Assembly (NCBI GenBank): GCA_905199855.1
Contig: CAJKHY010000005.1
Coordinates: forward strand, 1 to 58,792
Source: an uncultured Clostridium sp.
GTDB taxonomy: Bacteria; Bacillota_I; Bacilli_A; RF39; UBA660
Direction: 5' to 3'
Length of the DNA stretch: 58,792 nucleotides
Shown here: positions 25,867 to 35,119 of the stretch, piece by piece
Position numbering within the stretch: the stretch's first letter is position 1
Layout of the letters: every line of letters begins with the position of its first letter
The notes under the pieces: generated by a model
Database searches by the model: none
The model's input: only the letters and a program-made list of their open reading frames with translations
What the model was told of the DNA's origin: nothing
Translations under genes and position numbers: made by a program

Positions 25867-26103
25867 TTCTAAAACATTTAATTTAACACTAATATTATTT
25901 TGCATATATGAGCTTGCTTGTAAAATAGTTCTAATGGAATTAATAATTTTACCATCTTTACCAATTACTCTACCCATATCTTCATTACTAACATAAGCAT
26001 TAATAATAATTTGATTATCTTCTTCATTTTCTTCTACTGATACTGCTTCAGTATTTTTTACTAATTTCAAGATAATTGTTTCTGTAAGTTCTTTTAAGTT
26101 CAT
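25855..26103 (-). CDS. khpA: KH-domain RNA-binding protein KhpA
   Basis: 82 residues, a single KH domain with the GRVIGKDGKIINSIRTIL motif that grips single-stranded RNA. In Bacillota KhpA pairs with KhpB (Jag) and affects cell elongation and division. It follows rpsP with a TAATG overlap, the conserved rpsP-khpA arrangement (rimM/trmD usually follow but are absent here). Confidence 0.95.
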   Translation of the reverse strand: MNLKELTETIILKLVKNTEAVSVEENEEDNQIIINAYVSNEDMGRVIGKDGKIINSIRTILQASSYMQNNISVKLNVLEKKD

Positions 26104-26366
26104 TACTTACTTCTCTTAGAATTATGGTATTTTTCCATAACCCCTGATGCACTTAAAATATTTTTTGCAGTATCAGTTGGTTGAGCACCCTTATTTAACC
26201 AAGATAAACATTTCTCTACATCTACTTTTGTTTCTCCTGTAAGTGGATTTAATGTTCCTAAATTATCTAGTACTTTACCATCTCTAGGACTTCTTGAGTC
26301 TGCAACCACTAAACGGTAAAATGGAGCTTTCTTGGCACCCATTCTTGTCAATCTAATCTTAACCAT
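26103..26366 (-). CDS. rpsP: 30S ribosomal protein S16
   Basis: 87 residues, full-length S16: MVKIRLTRMGAKKAPFYRLVVADSRSPRDG, then the LGTLNPLTGE and LSWLNKGAQPTDTA blocks. Strong RBS GAAGGAGG. First gene of the rpsP-khpA unit. Confidence 0.97.
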   Translation of the reverse strand: MVKIRLTRMGAKKAPFYRLVVADSRSPRDGKVLDNLGTLNPLTGETKVDVEKCLSWLNKGAQPTDTAKNILSASGVMEKYHNSKRSK

Positions 26367-26393
26367 TTTCTTTTTTCCTCCTTCATTGCTTTA

Positions 26394-26422
26394 ATATTAC
26401 TATATTTTTTGTTGCTTGTCAA
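26394..26422 (-). promoter_or_regulatory. rpsP promoter
   Basis: TTGACA (26417-26422), 17 bp, TAATAT (26394-26399). Confidence 0.85.
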
Positions 26423-26465
26423 CTTTTTTTTGTTACGCATCTAAAAAAGAAGATATTTTTTTTAG

Positions 26466-27008
26466 TTACTCTTCTTTCTTAATAAATGTTTCATTGACAT
26501 TTTCCGTGATAGATTTATCTACTTCATCATTATATTCTGTATCATTTATATCATCCCAAGGATCCTCATCTTCTTCTATAGCAACTTTTACTTTAGTATC
26601 TCCAACAATCTCAATACCAAGTTCTTTTTCGATATCAAAAACTATTGAATTTCCCTTAATCATAGCATTGCTACAAGATGGTTGTTTTAAACTTCTAACA
26701 ATAATGTCTTTAGTAGAAGAATCAGTTGTTTCTTTTTGATTAACACTTACACTCTCAGTATAATTAATAGTTTTGGTACTAACTTCCGTCTTAGTATCAT
26801 TATCATAAGAATACCATATATTCACATCAAAACTACCATCTATGATAATCCTATCATTTTGTTCACTACCTTTAAACTTATTATTAATAACCCAACATCC
26901 TAAAACTGTCGTGGGTGGATTTTCTGTATCTATTGTATAGGTATTTTTATAAAACTTTTTACCTTTTCCTATCACGGCTTTGGTAACTATTTCTTTATAT
27001 AAAGACAT
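26466..27008 (-). CDS. cotE: CotE-family outer spore coat protein
   Basis: About 180 residues, close to CotE of Bacillus. Matching blocks are YKEIVTKAVIGKGKKFYK, VLGCWVINNKFKG, FDVNIWYSYDNDTKTEV, IIVRSLKQPSC and VGDTKVKV, followed by an acidic tail (EEDEDPWDD). CotE directs outer coat assembly around the forespore. I chose ATG 27008 with GAGGGGTGATAAC. Upstream, CATACATT resembles the -10 of mother-cell sigma factors (CATA...T), but no good -35 is visible. Its presence suggests sporulation ability or recent ancestry. Confidence 0.88.
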   Translation of the reverse strand: MSLYKEIVTKAVIGKGKKFYKNTYTIDTENPPTTVLGCWVINNKFKGSEQNDRIIIDGSFDVNIWYSYDNDTKTEVSTKTINYTESVSVNQKETTDSSTKDIIVRSLKQPSCSNAMIKGNSIVFDIEKELGIEIVGDTKVKVAIEEDEDPWDDINDTEYNDEVDKSITENVNETFIKKEE

Positions 27009-27117
27009 GTTATCACCCCTCACTTTAATGTATGAATTAACCATGAAAAAAGTACCATTTTCTTACTAAATAACTAGTTTTTTATACTATTTTAAATAAT
27101 TATTTTAAATTTACATG

Positions 27118-27146
27118 TTTACAAAACAAACATCCTATGATAAAAT
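27118..27146 (+). promoter_or_regulatory. Promoter of DUF1292 genes
   Basis: TTTACA (27118-27123), 17 bp, TAAAAT (27141-27146) with an upstream TG (extended -10). Confidence 0.65.
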
Positions 27147-27164
27147 TTTATTATAGGTGAGAGT

Positions 27165-27404
27165 ATGGAAAATAACAAATTTATCATAAATACCAAAGGA
27201 GGTATTTCATATGTTGCTAATGTTATTACATGTTTTAATATAGGAGATGATAAATACTGTTTATACAGTATCCAAAAAGAAGATAAAAATCATGATATTT
27301 ATGTAGCCAAATTAGTAAATAATGAACTAATAACCATCAATGATGCAAAAGAACTAGAACGTGTTGATAAAATAGTTAAAAAATTAATACCAAATAATAT
27401 ATAA
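27165..27404 (+). CDS. DUF1292-like small protein
   Basis: 79 residues. A beta-rich small protein with NVITCFNIGDDKYCLYSI and DIYVAKLVNN, similar in pattern to the next gene and to DUF1292 (YrzB-like) proteins of Bacillota, whose role is unknown. RBS AGGTGAGAG. First of three collinear genes. Confidence 0.7.
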   Translation: MENNKFIINTKGGISYVANVITCFNIGDDKYCLYSIQKEDKNHDIYVAKLVNNELITINDAKELERVDKIVKKLIPNNI

Positions 27405-27419
27405 TAAGGAGGTAATAAA

Positions 27420-27674
27420 ATGGAAGAAAAAGAAACATTTATTATGAAAGATGAAAATGGTAACGAAAAAGAAGCTGAAATTATTACTGTTATTGAAATT
27501 GATAACAAAGAATATGTCATATATGCTGTCAACAAGAATGAAGAAAGTGATAATATCTTCGCATCACGTATTATCAAAGATGAAAATGGCAACAATGTAA
27601 TAAAATCAATAGAAAATCAAGAAGAAAAAGAGAAAGTATTCGAGATTATCAAAGAACTACTTAGTAACTCTTAA
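27420..27674 (+). CDS. DUF1292 protein
   Basis: 84 residues. The start METFIMKDENGNEKEAEIITVIEI-type (EETFIMKDENGNEKEAE) and KEYVIYAVN...NIFASRI follow the DUF1292 pattern. Cytoplasmic, acidic. RBS AAGGAGG at good spacing, 15 bases after its paralogue, so the two are probably an old tandem duplication. Function unknown. Confidence 0.8.
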   Translation: MEEKETFIMKDENGNEKEAEIITVIEIDNKEYVIYAVNKNEESDNIFASRIIKDENGNNVIKSIENQEEKEKVFEIIKELLSNS

Positions 27675-27691
27675 AAAAGTTGGTGAAAAAT

Positions 27692-29056
27692 ATGAATAAT
27701 GAAAATATATATCAAAGTTTTCTAAAAACAAATATTGATAATAAGTTATCATTTTTTAACACGCTAGATGAAAAACAAAAAAGTAATCTTTTTAATTGGT
27801 TGAGAGTAGCATACCCAAATATGCTAAATGACTTAGTTTATAACATGAACCCTTTAAATATACAAAATGTTGCTGAACAATTAGATGAACAGACAAGAAT
27901 GGAATTTTACAAACATTTAAACAAAGAACAACTAAGAGGCTATTACAATATTTTAGGTAATAAACAAGAAAAATATAAATTATTAAACATTTTAGATGAT
28001 TTGAAAAATGATCTTGGTATAGAAAATGATAAAATAAGTGATAACATTAATAATTTAAATAACAAAATAGTTAATTCAATGAAAAATATTGCAAATAAAA
28101 AAGAAGATATAAAAGATCAAAAACAAGAACTAAAAAATGTCAAAAAAGAGATAAAAAAGTTAGAAAAAGAAAGAATTAAAGCATTAAAACAAGCTTTAAA
28201 AAACTATCAACCTAGCCCACTTGATAAAATAGGTTTTATATCTAAATACAAGAAAAATAAATTAAAAGAAAAAATAACTAGATATAAAGAATTAGGAAAA
28301 GAAATCGATCACAAAAAAGAAGAAAAAAGTGTTATTGAAGAAAATATTCAAGATTTGCAAAAAGAAATAAGAAAAGAAAAATTTGATATCAAAAAATATG
28401 AATATGAAACTAAAAAACAAAACATTACCATTGGTAATAATCTAATAACTATTAAAAATATTTCTTCGTTAGAAAAAAAGGCTTTAGGTATGCAATTATA
28501 CAATAAATTATGTAACCGCAGTGATTTAGTTATGGAACGACATAATAACAAAATTAAAAATAACAATCAAAAAGCATCAGAAATTAAACACATTGAACCA
28601 AACAAAATAGAAGTCAAACAAGTGGTGTCACCAAAAGAAGTTAAGCAAGAAACAATGAACAATACAAATACACAAAATCAACAAATGATGAAAGAAATTT
28701 CAAATGATACAGTTAAACAATTTGAACAAATAAAAACATCTATGGACTTTCTACACCAAATTGGTATTAAGTTTGTTATGGAAAATGTTAATATTCCCCC
28801 TCAAAATAACACTAATTTATTAAATAATCCTATTGCTAAAAAAGATGCTAATACTATTATATCTATAACTGAAATAATTAAAGGATATGGTAATTACTTA
28901 AATAGTTTGGACGCTAATAATATTATTATAGACGAACAAACCAATGCTGTAGTTAGAACTAGAACTAAAGGTTATATCAATTTTACATTAGTTGTTACAA
29001 TTACTTTAACCATTATTATTGCTTCCTTATTTCTTGGAGCATTTCTAGTAAAATAA
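27692..29056 (+). CDS. Tail-anchored coiled-coil protein
   Basis: 454 residues, family not recognised. Residues about 25-90 hold helical text with NLFNWLRVAYPNMLNDLVYN and MEFYKHLNKEQLRGYY, which may be a small repeat domain. A long Lys/Glu coiled coil (about 95-245) follows, then a low-complexity linker, and one C-terminal membrane segment (about 425-452). ATG 27692 has GGTGA 5 bases upstream; TTG/GTG codons at 27680-27685 are less likely. It is coupled to the DUF1292 pair and has the same architecture (coiled coil plus tail anchor) as the gene at 24.7 kb. Confidence 0.65.
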   Translation: MNNENIYQSFLKTNIDNKLSFFNTLDEKQKSNLFNWLRVAYPNMLNDLVYNMNPLNIQNVAEQLDEQTRMEFYKHLNKEQLRGYYNILGNKQEKYKLLNILDDLKNDLGIENDKISDNINNLNNKIVNSMKNIANKKEDIKDQKQELKNVKKEIKKLEKERIKALKQALKNYQPSPLDKIGFISKYKKNKLKEKITRYKELGKEIDHKKEEKSVIEENIQDLQKEIRKEKFDIKKYEYETKKQNITIGNNLITIKNISSLEKKALGMQLYNKLCNRSDLVMERHNNKIKNNNQKASEIKHIEPNKIEVKQVVSPKEVKQETMNNTNTQNQQMMKEISNDTVKQFEQIKTSMDFLHQIGIKFVMENVNIPPQNNTNLLNNPIAKKDANTIISITEIIKGYGNYLNSLDANNIIIDEQTNAVVRTRTKGYINFTLVVTITLTIIIASLFLGAFLVK

Positions 29057-29097
29057 AAAGCACCTCATTCAACATCGAACATGAAGCGCTTTTTTAT
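29055..29097 (+). terminator. Terminator of DUF1292 operon
   Basis: Imperfect hairpin AAAAGC...GCTTTT (with TCAT/ATGA inside) followed by a T run just after the stop. Confidence 0.6.
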
Positions 29098-29111
29098 TTT
29101 ATTATTTTATT

Positions 29112-30827
29112 CTATTTATTATAATTCTTTATTATTATCTCAGCTATTTTAAGAGCGATTTTATCCTTATTTTCAACTAACCATTTAGCATCTTGCATAT
29201 TATCACGATAACCTAATCTAATTAATATACCATTATTGGTTTTTTTAGGATTAACCTCATTAATATTATTACCTGATGTATTTGTATAAATAAGTTTCTT
29301 GGGATTAGTTCCATAAATTGAACTTAATCCATTATGTAACTTTACTGCTAATGGCGCCACAATAGAATTAGTAGCATAGACAAATGTCGATATACCATGT
29401 GTATTACCATCATCACTAGTACTACTTAATGTTAAAGTTAAATCCACTTTTTCACTGTCATTATCAAGTATAACTATAATATTATTTTTTTTCAATTCAT
29501 TTTGAATAATATTAGTAATCTCACCTATAATAATTTTATCACTAGTATATGAAGAACCTATAATACCAGATTCTTCATTTTTTGAAGCCCTAAGGTTCAC
29601 TTTAATTTCCTTAGTTTTAGCCTTATATTCAAATATCGCAACATCACTATTAAAATGATTTTTAGAAATAGCTATAGCCTTTATTGTTACATCTTTCATT
29701 ATTTCAATTGGACTATCAAACTTTAAACTATTTTCACTAGGAGTTGAGCCATCAATTGTATAATATATTGTGGCACTTTTAGTTTCACTAGATAAAGTAA
29801 TTTTTGTTCCAATAGTAACTTCTCCACTAAGAACATCAGTTTTAACTTCTTTAGCCTTCTCTTTAGTACCTGTTTTAAAACTTAACACTCTTTGGTTATT
29901 AACACTATTATCCATTTTATTATAAGCCATTACCTTTAAAACATAAGTTGTATTTTCTTGCAATTTAGAAATATTTATAGTACATAACATTTCAGTTGTT
30001 TGTTTAAAGAAAACCATTTTATTATCCATAGTATGAACACTTACCTCATATATATCAGCATTCTCTCCACCTGAAAAACTAACTTCAAAATCATCCCATG
30101 GAATTGTTGAATTATGTTTTATATTATCTATATAAACTTCACCTATTTCAGGTAAACCTACTGTGAATTCATAAGAACTAAGTTCTATATCATCATAAAC
30201 TAAACTAACTTTATATTTACCTAAACTATTACTATAATAATTACTAGGGATTATCATTTTAGAACTATCTACTTCTAATTTAATAATCTCCTCTTCTCCT
30301 TTACTAAGTATTAGATAATATCCTTCCATTTTAGATTCGTCTATATCAATTCTAACAGATAAATCCTCATCAGTTCCAATATCATTTATTTCATTTGCTT
30401 GTAAAGATGGTAAAGACCAAGTGACATCTAAATTATTAGTGGCTTTTAACTTATTTTTGTTTTTATCAACTGCTTGAACTTTAATAGTAATCTCATCATT
30501 ATATGCAACAGTAAGATCACTCAAAACGATACTAGTTTCCTTTGTTTCAACTTCTTTAATTAATTTATTATTACTATTATAAACATATACTATATATTTT
30601 AATGCATTTTTTGACTTTTCAAATGTAAGTTCATTAAGTTTGCTTTCATTTTTAATCTCTTGATTAAAAGATATTATTTTAAAATCTGTTAATTTTTCTT
30701 CAGTTTTGTTCATTTTTCTTATAAACAAAAAGATAAGAAAACAGCATAGCAAAAGAAATATAAAACTACAAAGTATTATTATTTTCTTTTTTTTACTCAT
30801 ATTTTTAAAATAATTAATAATTTTCAT
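29112..30827 (-). CDS. Surface protein with degenerate amidase-like C-terminus
   Basis: 571 residues. Membrane anchor at about 14-36, then extracellular beta domains (FN3-like, about 150-340). A chitobiase/CHB_HEX-type module has ATIYYTIDGSTPS near 365. The C-terminal ~155 residues follow the pattern of Amidase_3 (GIIGSSYTSDKIIIGEITN..., VDLTLTLSST, LIRLGYRDNMQDAKWL), but the zinc-binding His/Glu of active amidases are not where expected, so it is probably non-catalytic and may bind wall or glycan. ATG 30827 is preferred to GTG 30839 because GAGG precedes it. It follows the broken surface gene by 18 bases. Confidence 0.65.
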   Translation of the reverse strand: MKIINYFKNMSKKKKIIILCSFIFLLLCCFLIFLFIRKMNKTEEKLTDFKIISFNQEIKNESKLNELTFEKSKNALKYIVYVYNSNNKLIKEVETKETSIVLSDLTVAYNDEITIKVQAVDKNKNKLKATNNLDVTWSLPSLQANEINDIGTDEDLSVRIDIDESKMEGYYLILSKGEEEIIKLEVDSSKMIIPSNYYSNSLGKYKVSLVYDDIELSSYEFTVGLPEIGEVYIDNIKHNSTIPWDDFEVSFSGGENADIYEVSVHTMDNKMVFFKQTTEMLCTINISKLQENTTYVLKVMAYNKMDNSVNNQRVLSFKTGTKEKAKEVKTDVLSGEVTIGTKITLSSETKSATIYYTIDGSTPSENSLKFDSPIEIMKDVTIKAIAISKNHFNSDVAIFEYKAKTKEIKVNLRASKNEESGIIGSSYTSDKIIIGEITNIIQNELKKNNIIVILDNDSEKVDLTLTLSSTSDDGNTHGISTFVYATNSIVAPLAVKLHNGLSSIYGTNPKKLIYTNTSGNNINEVNPKKTNNGILIRLGYRDNMQDAKWLVENKDKIALKIAEIIIKNYNK

Positions 30828-30845
30828 ATCATACCTCACTTAAAA

Positions 30846-31328
30846 TTATTTTTTAACTTTTATTACAGGACGGTATCCAATTGTTTCACTTACTGTAGTT
30901 GGTTTATATTCAGTTGTGGATTTACAAGAATTGAATGTGTAATAAGTGAAATCTTTATAACTATAAGAATAACTACCTTCATTAACAGAAGAATTTTTAG
31001 AACCGTATTTACAGCATGCTACCTCATGGCACAAATAAACTGTTTTCTTTCCTACCTCAGTACATACACTTGCAGTCTCTCTATCTGTATTATTAGAAAA
31101 ACTAGATGTATACCAAGAATAACTATAATAGCTTTTTGTAGAATCTAAACAGTCAATAACATCTTCAACTGTCATTTCAACTCCGTCACCTTCTCCATAA
31201 TAAACCATACTTTCCTGATCATAATTATAAGCATTTCCAAATGGATTAAATTTTAAGGCACTCCATTCTCTTGAAATAGTAGCATACCTATCCCACAAGA
31301 AACTTTGCCCCCCCACTAACTGTGCCAT
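30846..31328 (-). pseudogene. C-terminal fragment of broken surface protein
   Basis: About 155 codons that lack their own RBS and read in a different frame from the fragment upstream. The switch lies at a G7 tract (31308-31314 on the plus strand as C7). With six G the reading would continue ...TVSGGQSFLWDRYATISREW. The end, ETIGYRPVIKV, resembles the GFRVVL end of the 14.3 kb protein and suggests a lectin/FGE-like fold. It is rich in Cys and Tyr/Ser. Either a pseudogene or a gene in the off phase. Confidence 0.6.
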
Positions 31329-31728
31329 ATGGTCCGCTTAAATAAATATTGCCCATTAAAGCTACAGTTTGTACAAATGTGTCATTCACTTCATTCCATC
31401 CTTCATATAAAGTCCCATCTACTTTACCTACTACGCCATAATTATTATCAATGCTATTCATCGTCCAAAATGGAGTGTCACTATCATTAGGTATATTTGT
31501 ACTAAGTTCACTTTTAAAAGGCACTCTCACATATCCATATATCTCATCATTTATCAAACATTGCGTATCTATCGAAGACTCAGTTAAAAATTCATTTACT
31601 TTAGTTTTAACAGTACTGTTAACCCAATAAGAAGAATTTATTATAGTATATTGACCATATGAACCTGTACCGAAATTACCCGCTAAAAATAATGTTGTGG
31701 AAGTATCATCTTCGCTATTTGATACCAT
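31288..31728 (-). pseudogene. Middle fragment of broken surface protein
   Basis: The frame begins at an ATG with no good RBS, directly after an A6 run (31728-31733). The preceding frame ITYAGKKWY would join it if one base were gained. Content: TTLFLAGNFGTGSYGQYTI, SSYWVNSTVKTKVNEF, YVRVPFKSEL, typical of Bacillota surface proteins with a lectin/FGE-like fold. It ends prematurely (GGAKFLVG-stop) just past the G7 tract. Confidence 0.6.
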
Positions 31729-31778
31729 TTTTTACCAGCATATGTAATACTATTATCTTCATTTTTAGTAACCGCATC

Positions 31779-32369
31779 TCACTTATTTCCAGAGATAGCC
31801 ACATCAATAACTACCTCAAATGTTTTGTCCTGTAAACTATTAGAATTATAATCAACCCCATCTATATAAAAGATTATTTTATAATAGGCGAATCTATCAT
31901 CTATTTCCCCTTCATATACCGAATACACATTACCAACATCTTTATCAGTAAAATCAAATTCTGTTAATTCATTCCACGTTGTATTATCAGCACTAGACAA
32001 TAATTTACCTTTAAAATACGAAGTTTTAAATTCGTTAGGTAATATTTTAGGAGTTACTTGAATCAAAGCATATATTGGATCATCTATTTTCTTTCTCACA
32101 GTAAAATCAATTATCTCACCATCATTATAGTCTAAAACTGGTCCAATATCAGTGACCTTAAGATCATTTCCTACCTTAAATACTACATCAGCTATATCTT
32201 CTACAGTTATATCTACTAAAGGATTATTATTACTTTGCCATGTAAAATAAGTAAACGTCATCCAAATTAAAACTAATATTATAGAAATAACAATACTTAA
32301 AATTATATCTCTTTTAGTAACTTTTGCTAATTTATCTACAATTTTTTCATTATTTGAATCGTCTCCCAT
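31779..32369 (-). CDS. N-terminal part of surface protein (TasA-like domain)
   Basis: About 196 residues: a cytoplasmic basic start, a membrane segment (about 22-45), then a beta domain with WNELTEFDF and FAYYKIIFYIDGVDYNSNSLQDKTFE, resembling the LWLD block of the TasA-like family. The TGA stop (31779-31781) is followed in frame by ~18 more codons that fit the middle fragment, so the gene may originally have been ~530 residues. The likely start, ATG 32367-32369, lies only about 3 bases after the predicted transcription start and would be leaderless. It may still make a short anchored protein. Confidence 0.55.
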   Translation of the reverse strand: MGDDSNNEKIVDKLAKVTKRDIILSIVISIILVLIWMTFTYFTWQSNNNPLVDITVEDIADVVFKVGNDLKVTDIGPVLDYNDGEIIDFTVRKKIDDPIYALIQVTPKILPNEFKTSYFKGKLLSSADNTTWNELTEFDFTDKDVGNVYSVYEGEIDDRFAYYKIIFYIDGVDYNSNSLQDKTFEVVIDVAISGNK

Positions 32370-32378
32370 TCTATACAT

Positions 32379-32407
32379 AGAATACCATAAAAAAAGAAAT
32401 TTTTCAA
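32379..32407 (-). promoter_or_regulatory. Promoter of broken surface gene
   Basis: TTGAAA (32402-32407), 17 bp, TATTCT (32379-32384), immediately after the mutS terminator. Confidence 0.7.
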
Positions 32408-32439
32408 TAAAAAAATAGTTCAAAAAATATTAAACTATT
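32407..32439 (-). terminator. mutS terminator
   Basis: Arms AATAGTT (32414-32420) and AACTATT (32433-32439), then a minus-strand T run. Confidence 0.8.
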
Positions 32440-32443
32440 CTTT

Positions 32444-34981
32444 TTATTTCTTAATTTTTTCTTTCAATTCACTTAAAACACATAGTGCTTTAATAGGCGT
32501 TAATTCCAAAACATTTAAATCTTTTAAATATTTTTCTACTTCACTTTCATTTTCTTTAAAATCAAGTGGTAATGTTGTCTGCACAATGATATCTTTTTTT
32601 CTTTCTTTATCTTCATATATTTTTAAGATATCATTAGCACGATTAATAACTTCATTTGGTAGATTAGCTAGTTTAGCAACATTAATACCATAACTCTTAT
32701 CAATAAAACCATCCAATACTTTATGTAAAAATATAATTTCACCATCTTTTTCAGTCGCAGATACATGCTTATTTCTTAAATTAGGTAATGTTTTTTCTAA
32801 ATCAGTTAACTCATGATAATGTGTTGAAAATAAAGTTTTACAGCCTATCTTATCATGAATATACTCAAGTATTGCTTGTGCCAAACTCATTCCATCAAAT
32901 GTTGCCGTACCACGGCCTAACTCATCGAATAAAATCAAACTATTTTTAGTCGCATATTTAATGGCATTTGACGCCTCAACCATCTCAACCATAAATGTTG
33001 ATTCTCCGCTTACTAAATCATCGCTCGCCCCAATTCTTGTAAATATTTGATCAAATATAGGTAACTTAGCCTCTCTAGCAGGAACAAAACATCCTATTTG
33101 AGCCATGATTACAATAATTCCAAGTTGTCTCATATAAGTACTTTTTCCAGCCATATTAGGACCCGTAATTAATAAAATGTTAGTCTTATTATCCATAACA
33201 ATATCATTTGCAACATATTTTTCTTTTAAAGCATTCTCTACTACTGGATGTCTTGATTCTAAAATAGACATACTATTATCATCAGTTAACTGGGGTCTTA
33301 CATAATTATTTTTTTCACTTAAATAAGCAAAACTTTGCAATACATCGATTTCACTTAATGCTTTAGATATTTTCTGTAAAATTGGAATATACTTCTTCAC
33401 TTCACTTCTTATATTATCGAATAAATAATACTCTAAATTAACAATTTTTTCTTCAGCACCAAGAATTAAATCTTCTTTTTCCTTCAAAACCTCTGTAATA
33501 TATCTCTCACCATTGGCTAAAGTTTGCTTTCTAATATACCCCATATCTTCCGTAATCATTGGTATATTACTTTTACTAACTTCAATATAATAGCCAAACA
33601 CTTTATTAAAACCAACTTTTAAATTTTTAATCCCTGTCCTTGCTCTTTCATCACTTTCAAATTTAGAAATAAAATCTTTTCCACCAGTTCTTAAATCTTT
33701 TAACTCATCTAATTCTTTTGAATAGCCCTCTTTAATCAAATAGCCTTCACGAATACTAACAGGCGGTTCTTCGTAAATTGCTTTGTCTAGTAAATCATAT
33801 AAATCTTCTAAAGTACCAACATTTAAATAGAAATCAATTTCCTCTAAAATCTTCTTTATATCAGGTAATACTTTAATAGAATTTTTTAATTGTAATAAAT
33901 CTCTAGCATTACAAGTACCAAGAGAAATTCTTCCGCTTAATCTTTCTAAGTCATATACTTGATAAAGCATATTTCTTAAATCCTCAGCCATAATAAATTC
34001 ATCTAATAATTTACTAACTATATCATATCGCTTATTCAAAATACTTTTATCTAAAATAGGATTTTCAATAAATGACTTTAATTTTCTACTACCCATTGCA
34101 GTTTTTGTATGATCAAGTAACCATAGCAAAGAATAAGTTCTTTCTTTTAATCTTTGATTTTCTACCAATTCTAAATTTCTCACAGTATGAATATCCATTT
34201 TTAAATATTCATTCACCTTCTTTATAATTACTTCCTGCATATGTGATAAATCTCTCATTGAATTACTATCCAAATAAGATAAAATATGTTTAATTGAAGT
34301 GATATACCTTTCATCATTTATATTTTTATAAATGTAATCATAATTATTATTTGTAATAACATCATCAGTAATAGTAACCGCAACATGATATTTATTTTTC
34401 AAGCTAGATATAATTAACTTGTCTACCTTATCGTTTGCAATTATTTCCTTAATACCAATTTCTAAAATAGTACTTACTACCTTAGTATCTTCATGTTCTA
34501 ACATTTCACTTATTATTTCCCCAGTTGTAATATCGGCATAAGTTATTACATAACAATATTCAAAGTCATAAATACTACCTATATAGTTATTTTCTTTTTC
34601 GTTTAAAGAATCATTATTAATTATCGTACCCGCTGTAATCACTTGAACAACATCCCTTTTAACTATTTTTTTCGTTGCACTAGCTTCTTCTAATTGTTCA
34701 CATATAGCAACCTTGTATCCTTTTTTTATTAATTTTTCTATATAAACATCTTTGGCATGATATGGTACTCCGCACATGGGTACTTTTTCAGTTAATCCTG
34801 CACTTCTACCAGTTAAAGTCAACTCTAATTCTCTTGAAACTGTTATAGCATCATCAAAAAACATTTCATAAAAATCGCCTAATCTATAAAAAACAATTGT
34901 ATTTTTATATTTTTCTTTAATCTCCATATAATGTAGCATCATTGGAGAGACTTTGCTTTTATCAACACTATTCATTTCCAT
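32444..34981 (-). CDS. mutS: DNA mismatch repair protein MutS
   Basis: 845 residues. The N-terminal mismatch-binding domain has VFYRLGDFYEMFFDDA (Phe-X-Glu motif), then connector and lever domains. The ATPase has Walker A TGPNMAGKSTYMR, FDELGRGTATFDG, and STHYHEL. RBS AAGGTG before ATG 34981. MutL is not adjacent. An intact MutS implies that homopolymer slippage in this genome is not simply due to a mutS defect. Confidence 0.97.
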   Translation of the reverse strand: MEMNSVDKSKVSPMMLHYMEIKEKYKNTIVFYRLGDFYEMFFDDAITVSRELELTLTGRSAGLTEKVPMCGVPYHAKDVYIEKLIKKGYKVAICEQLEEASATKKIVKRDVVQVITAGTIINNDSLNEKENNYIGSIYDFEYCYVITYADITTGEIISEMLEHEDTKVVSTILEIGIKEIIANDKVDKLIISSLKNKYHVAVTITDDVITNNNYDYIYKNINDERYITSIKHILSYLDSNSMRDLSHMQEVIIKKVNEYLKMDIHTVRNLELVENQRLKERTYSLLWLLDHTKTAMGSRKLKSFIENPILDKSILNKRYDIVSKLLDEFIMAEDLRNMLYQVYDLERLSGRISLGTCNARDLLQLKNSIKVLPDIKKILEEIDFYLNVGTLEDLYDLLDKAIYEEPPVSIREGYLIKEGYSKELDELKDLRTGGKDFISKFESDERARTGIKNLKVGFNKVFGYYIEVSKSNIPMITEDMGYIRKQTLANGERYITEVLKEKEDLILGAEEKIVNLEYYLFDNIRSEVKKYIPILQKISKALSEIDVLQSFAYLSEKNNYVRPQLTDDNSMSILESRHPVVENALKEKYVANDIVMDNKTNILLITGPNMAGKSTYMRQLGIIVIMAQIGCFVPAREAKLPIFDQIFTRIGASDDLVSGESTFMVEMVEASNAIKYATKNSLILFDELGRGTATFDGMSLAQAILEYIHDKIGCKTLFSTHYHELTDLEKTLPNLRNKHVSATEKDGEIIFLHKVLDGFIDKSYGINVAKLANLPNEVINRANDILKIYEDKERKKDIIVQTTLPLDFKENESEVEKYLKDLNVLELTPIKALCVLSELKEKIKK

Positions 34982-35009
34982 AAATCACACCTTGAACTTT
35001 CTACATAAA

Positions 35010-35039
35010 ATTATACAATTAAATTTAGGTTTTGTCCAA
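35010..35039 (-). promoter_or_regulatory. mutS promoter
   Basis: TTGGAC (35034-35039), 18 bp (or TGGACA with 17), TATAAT (35010-35015). Confidence 0.78.
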
Positions 35040-35119
35040 TACATTTTCTACAAGTAAAATTTATTTGTTCTTACCGTAGACATAAACTCCGACAGTAACT
35101 GCCGTACTCATTTTTTTGC

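Noticed and set aside
31308..31314. Programmed ribosomal frameshift at the G7 tract
   Set aside because: There is no slippery X-XXY-YYZ context with a convincing downstream stem and the gene has other lesions, so slippage mutation or decay is simpler.
31779..31781. TGA read as Trp, which would extend the surface protein
   Set aside because: All other genes use TGG for Trp, and further frame breaks follow within 60 bases, so recoding would not restore the protein.
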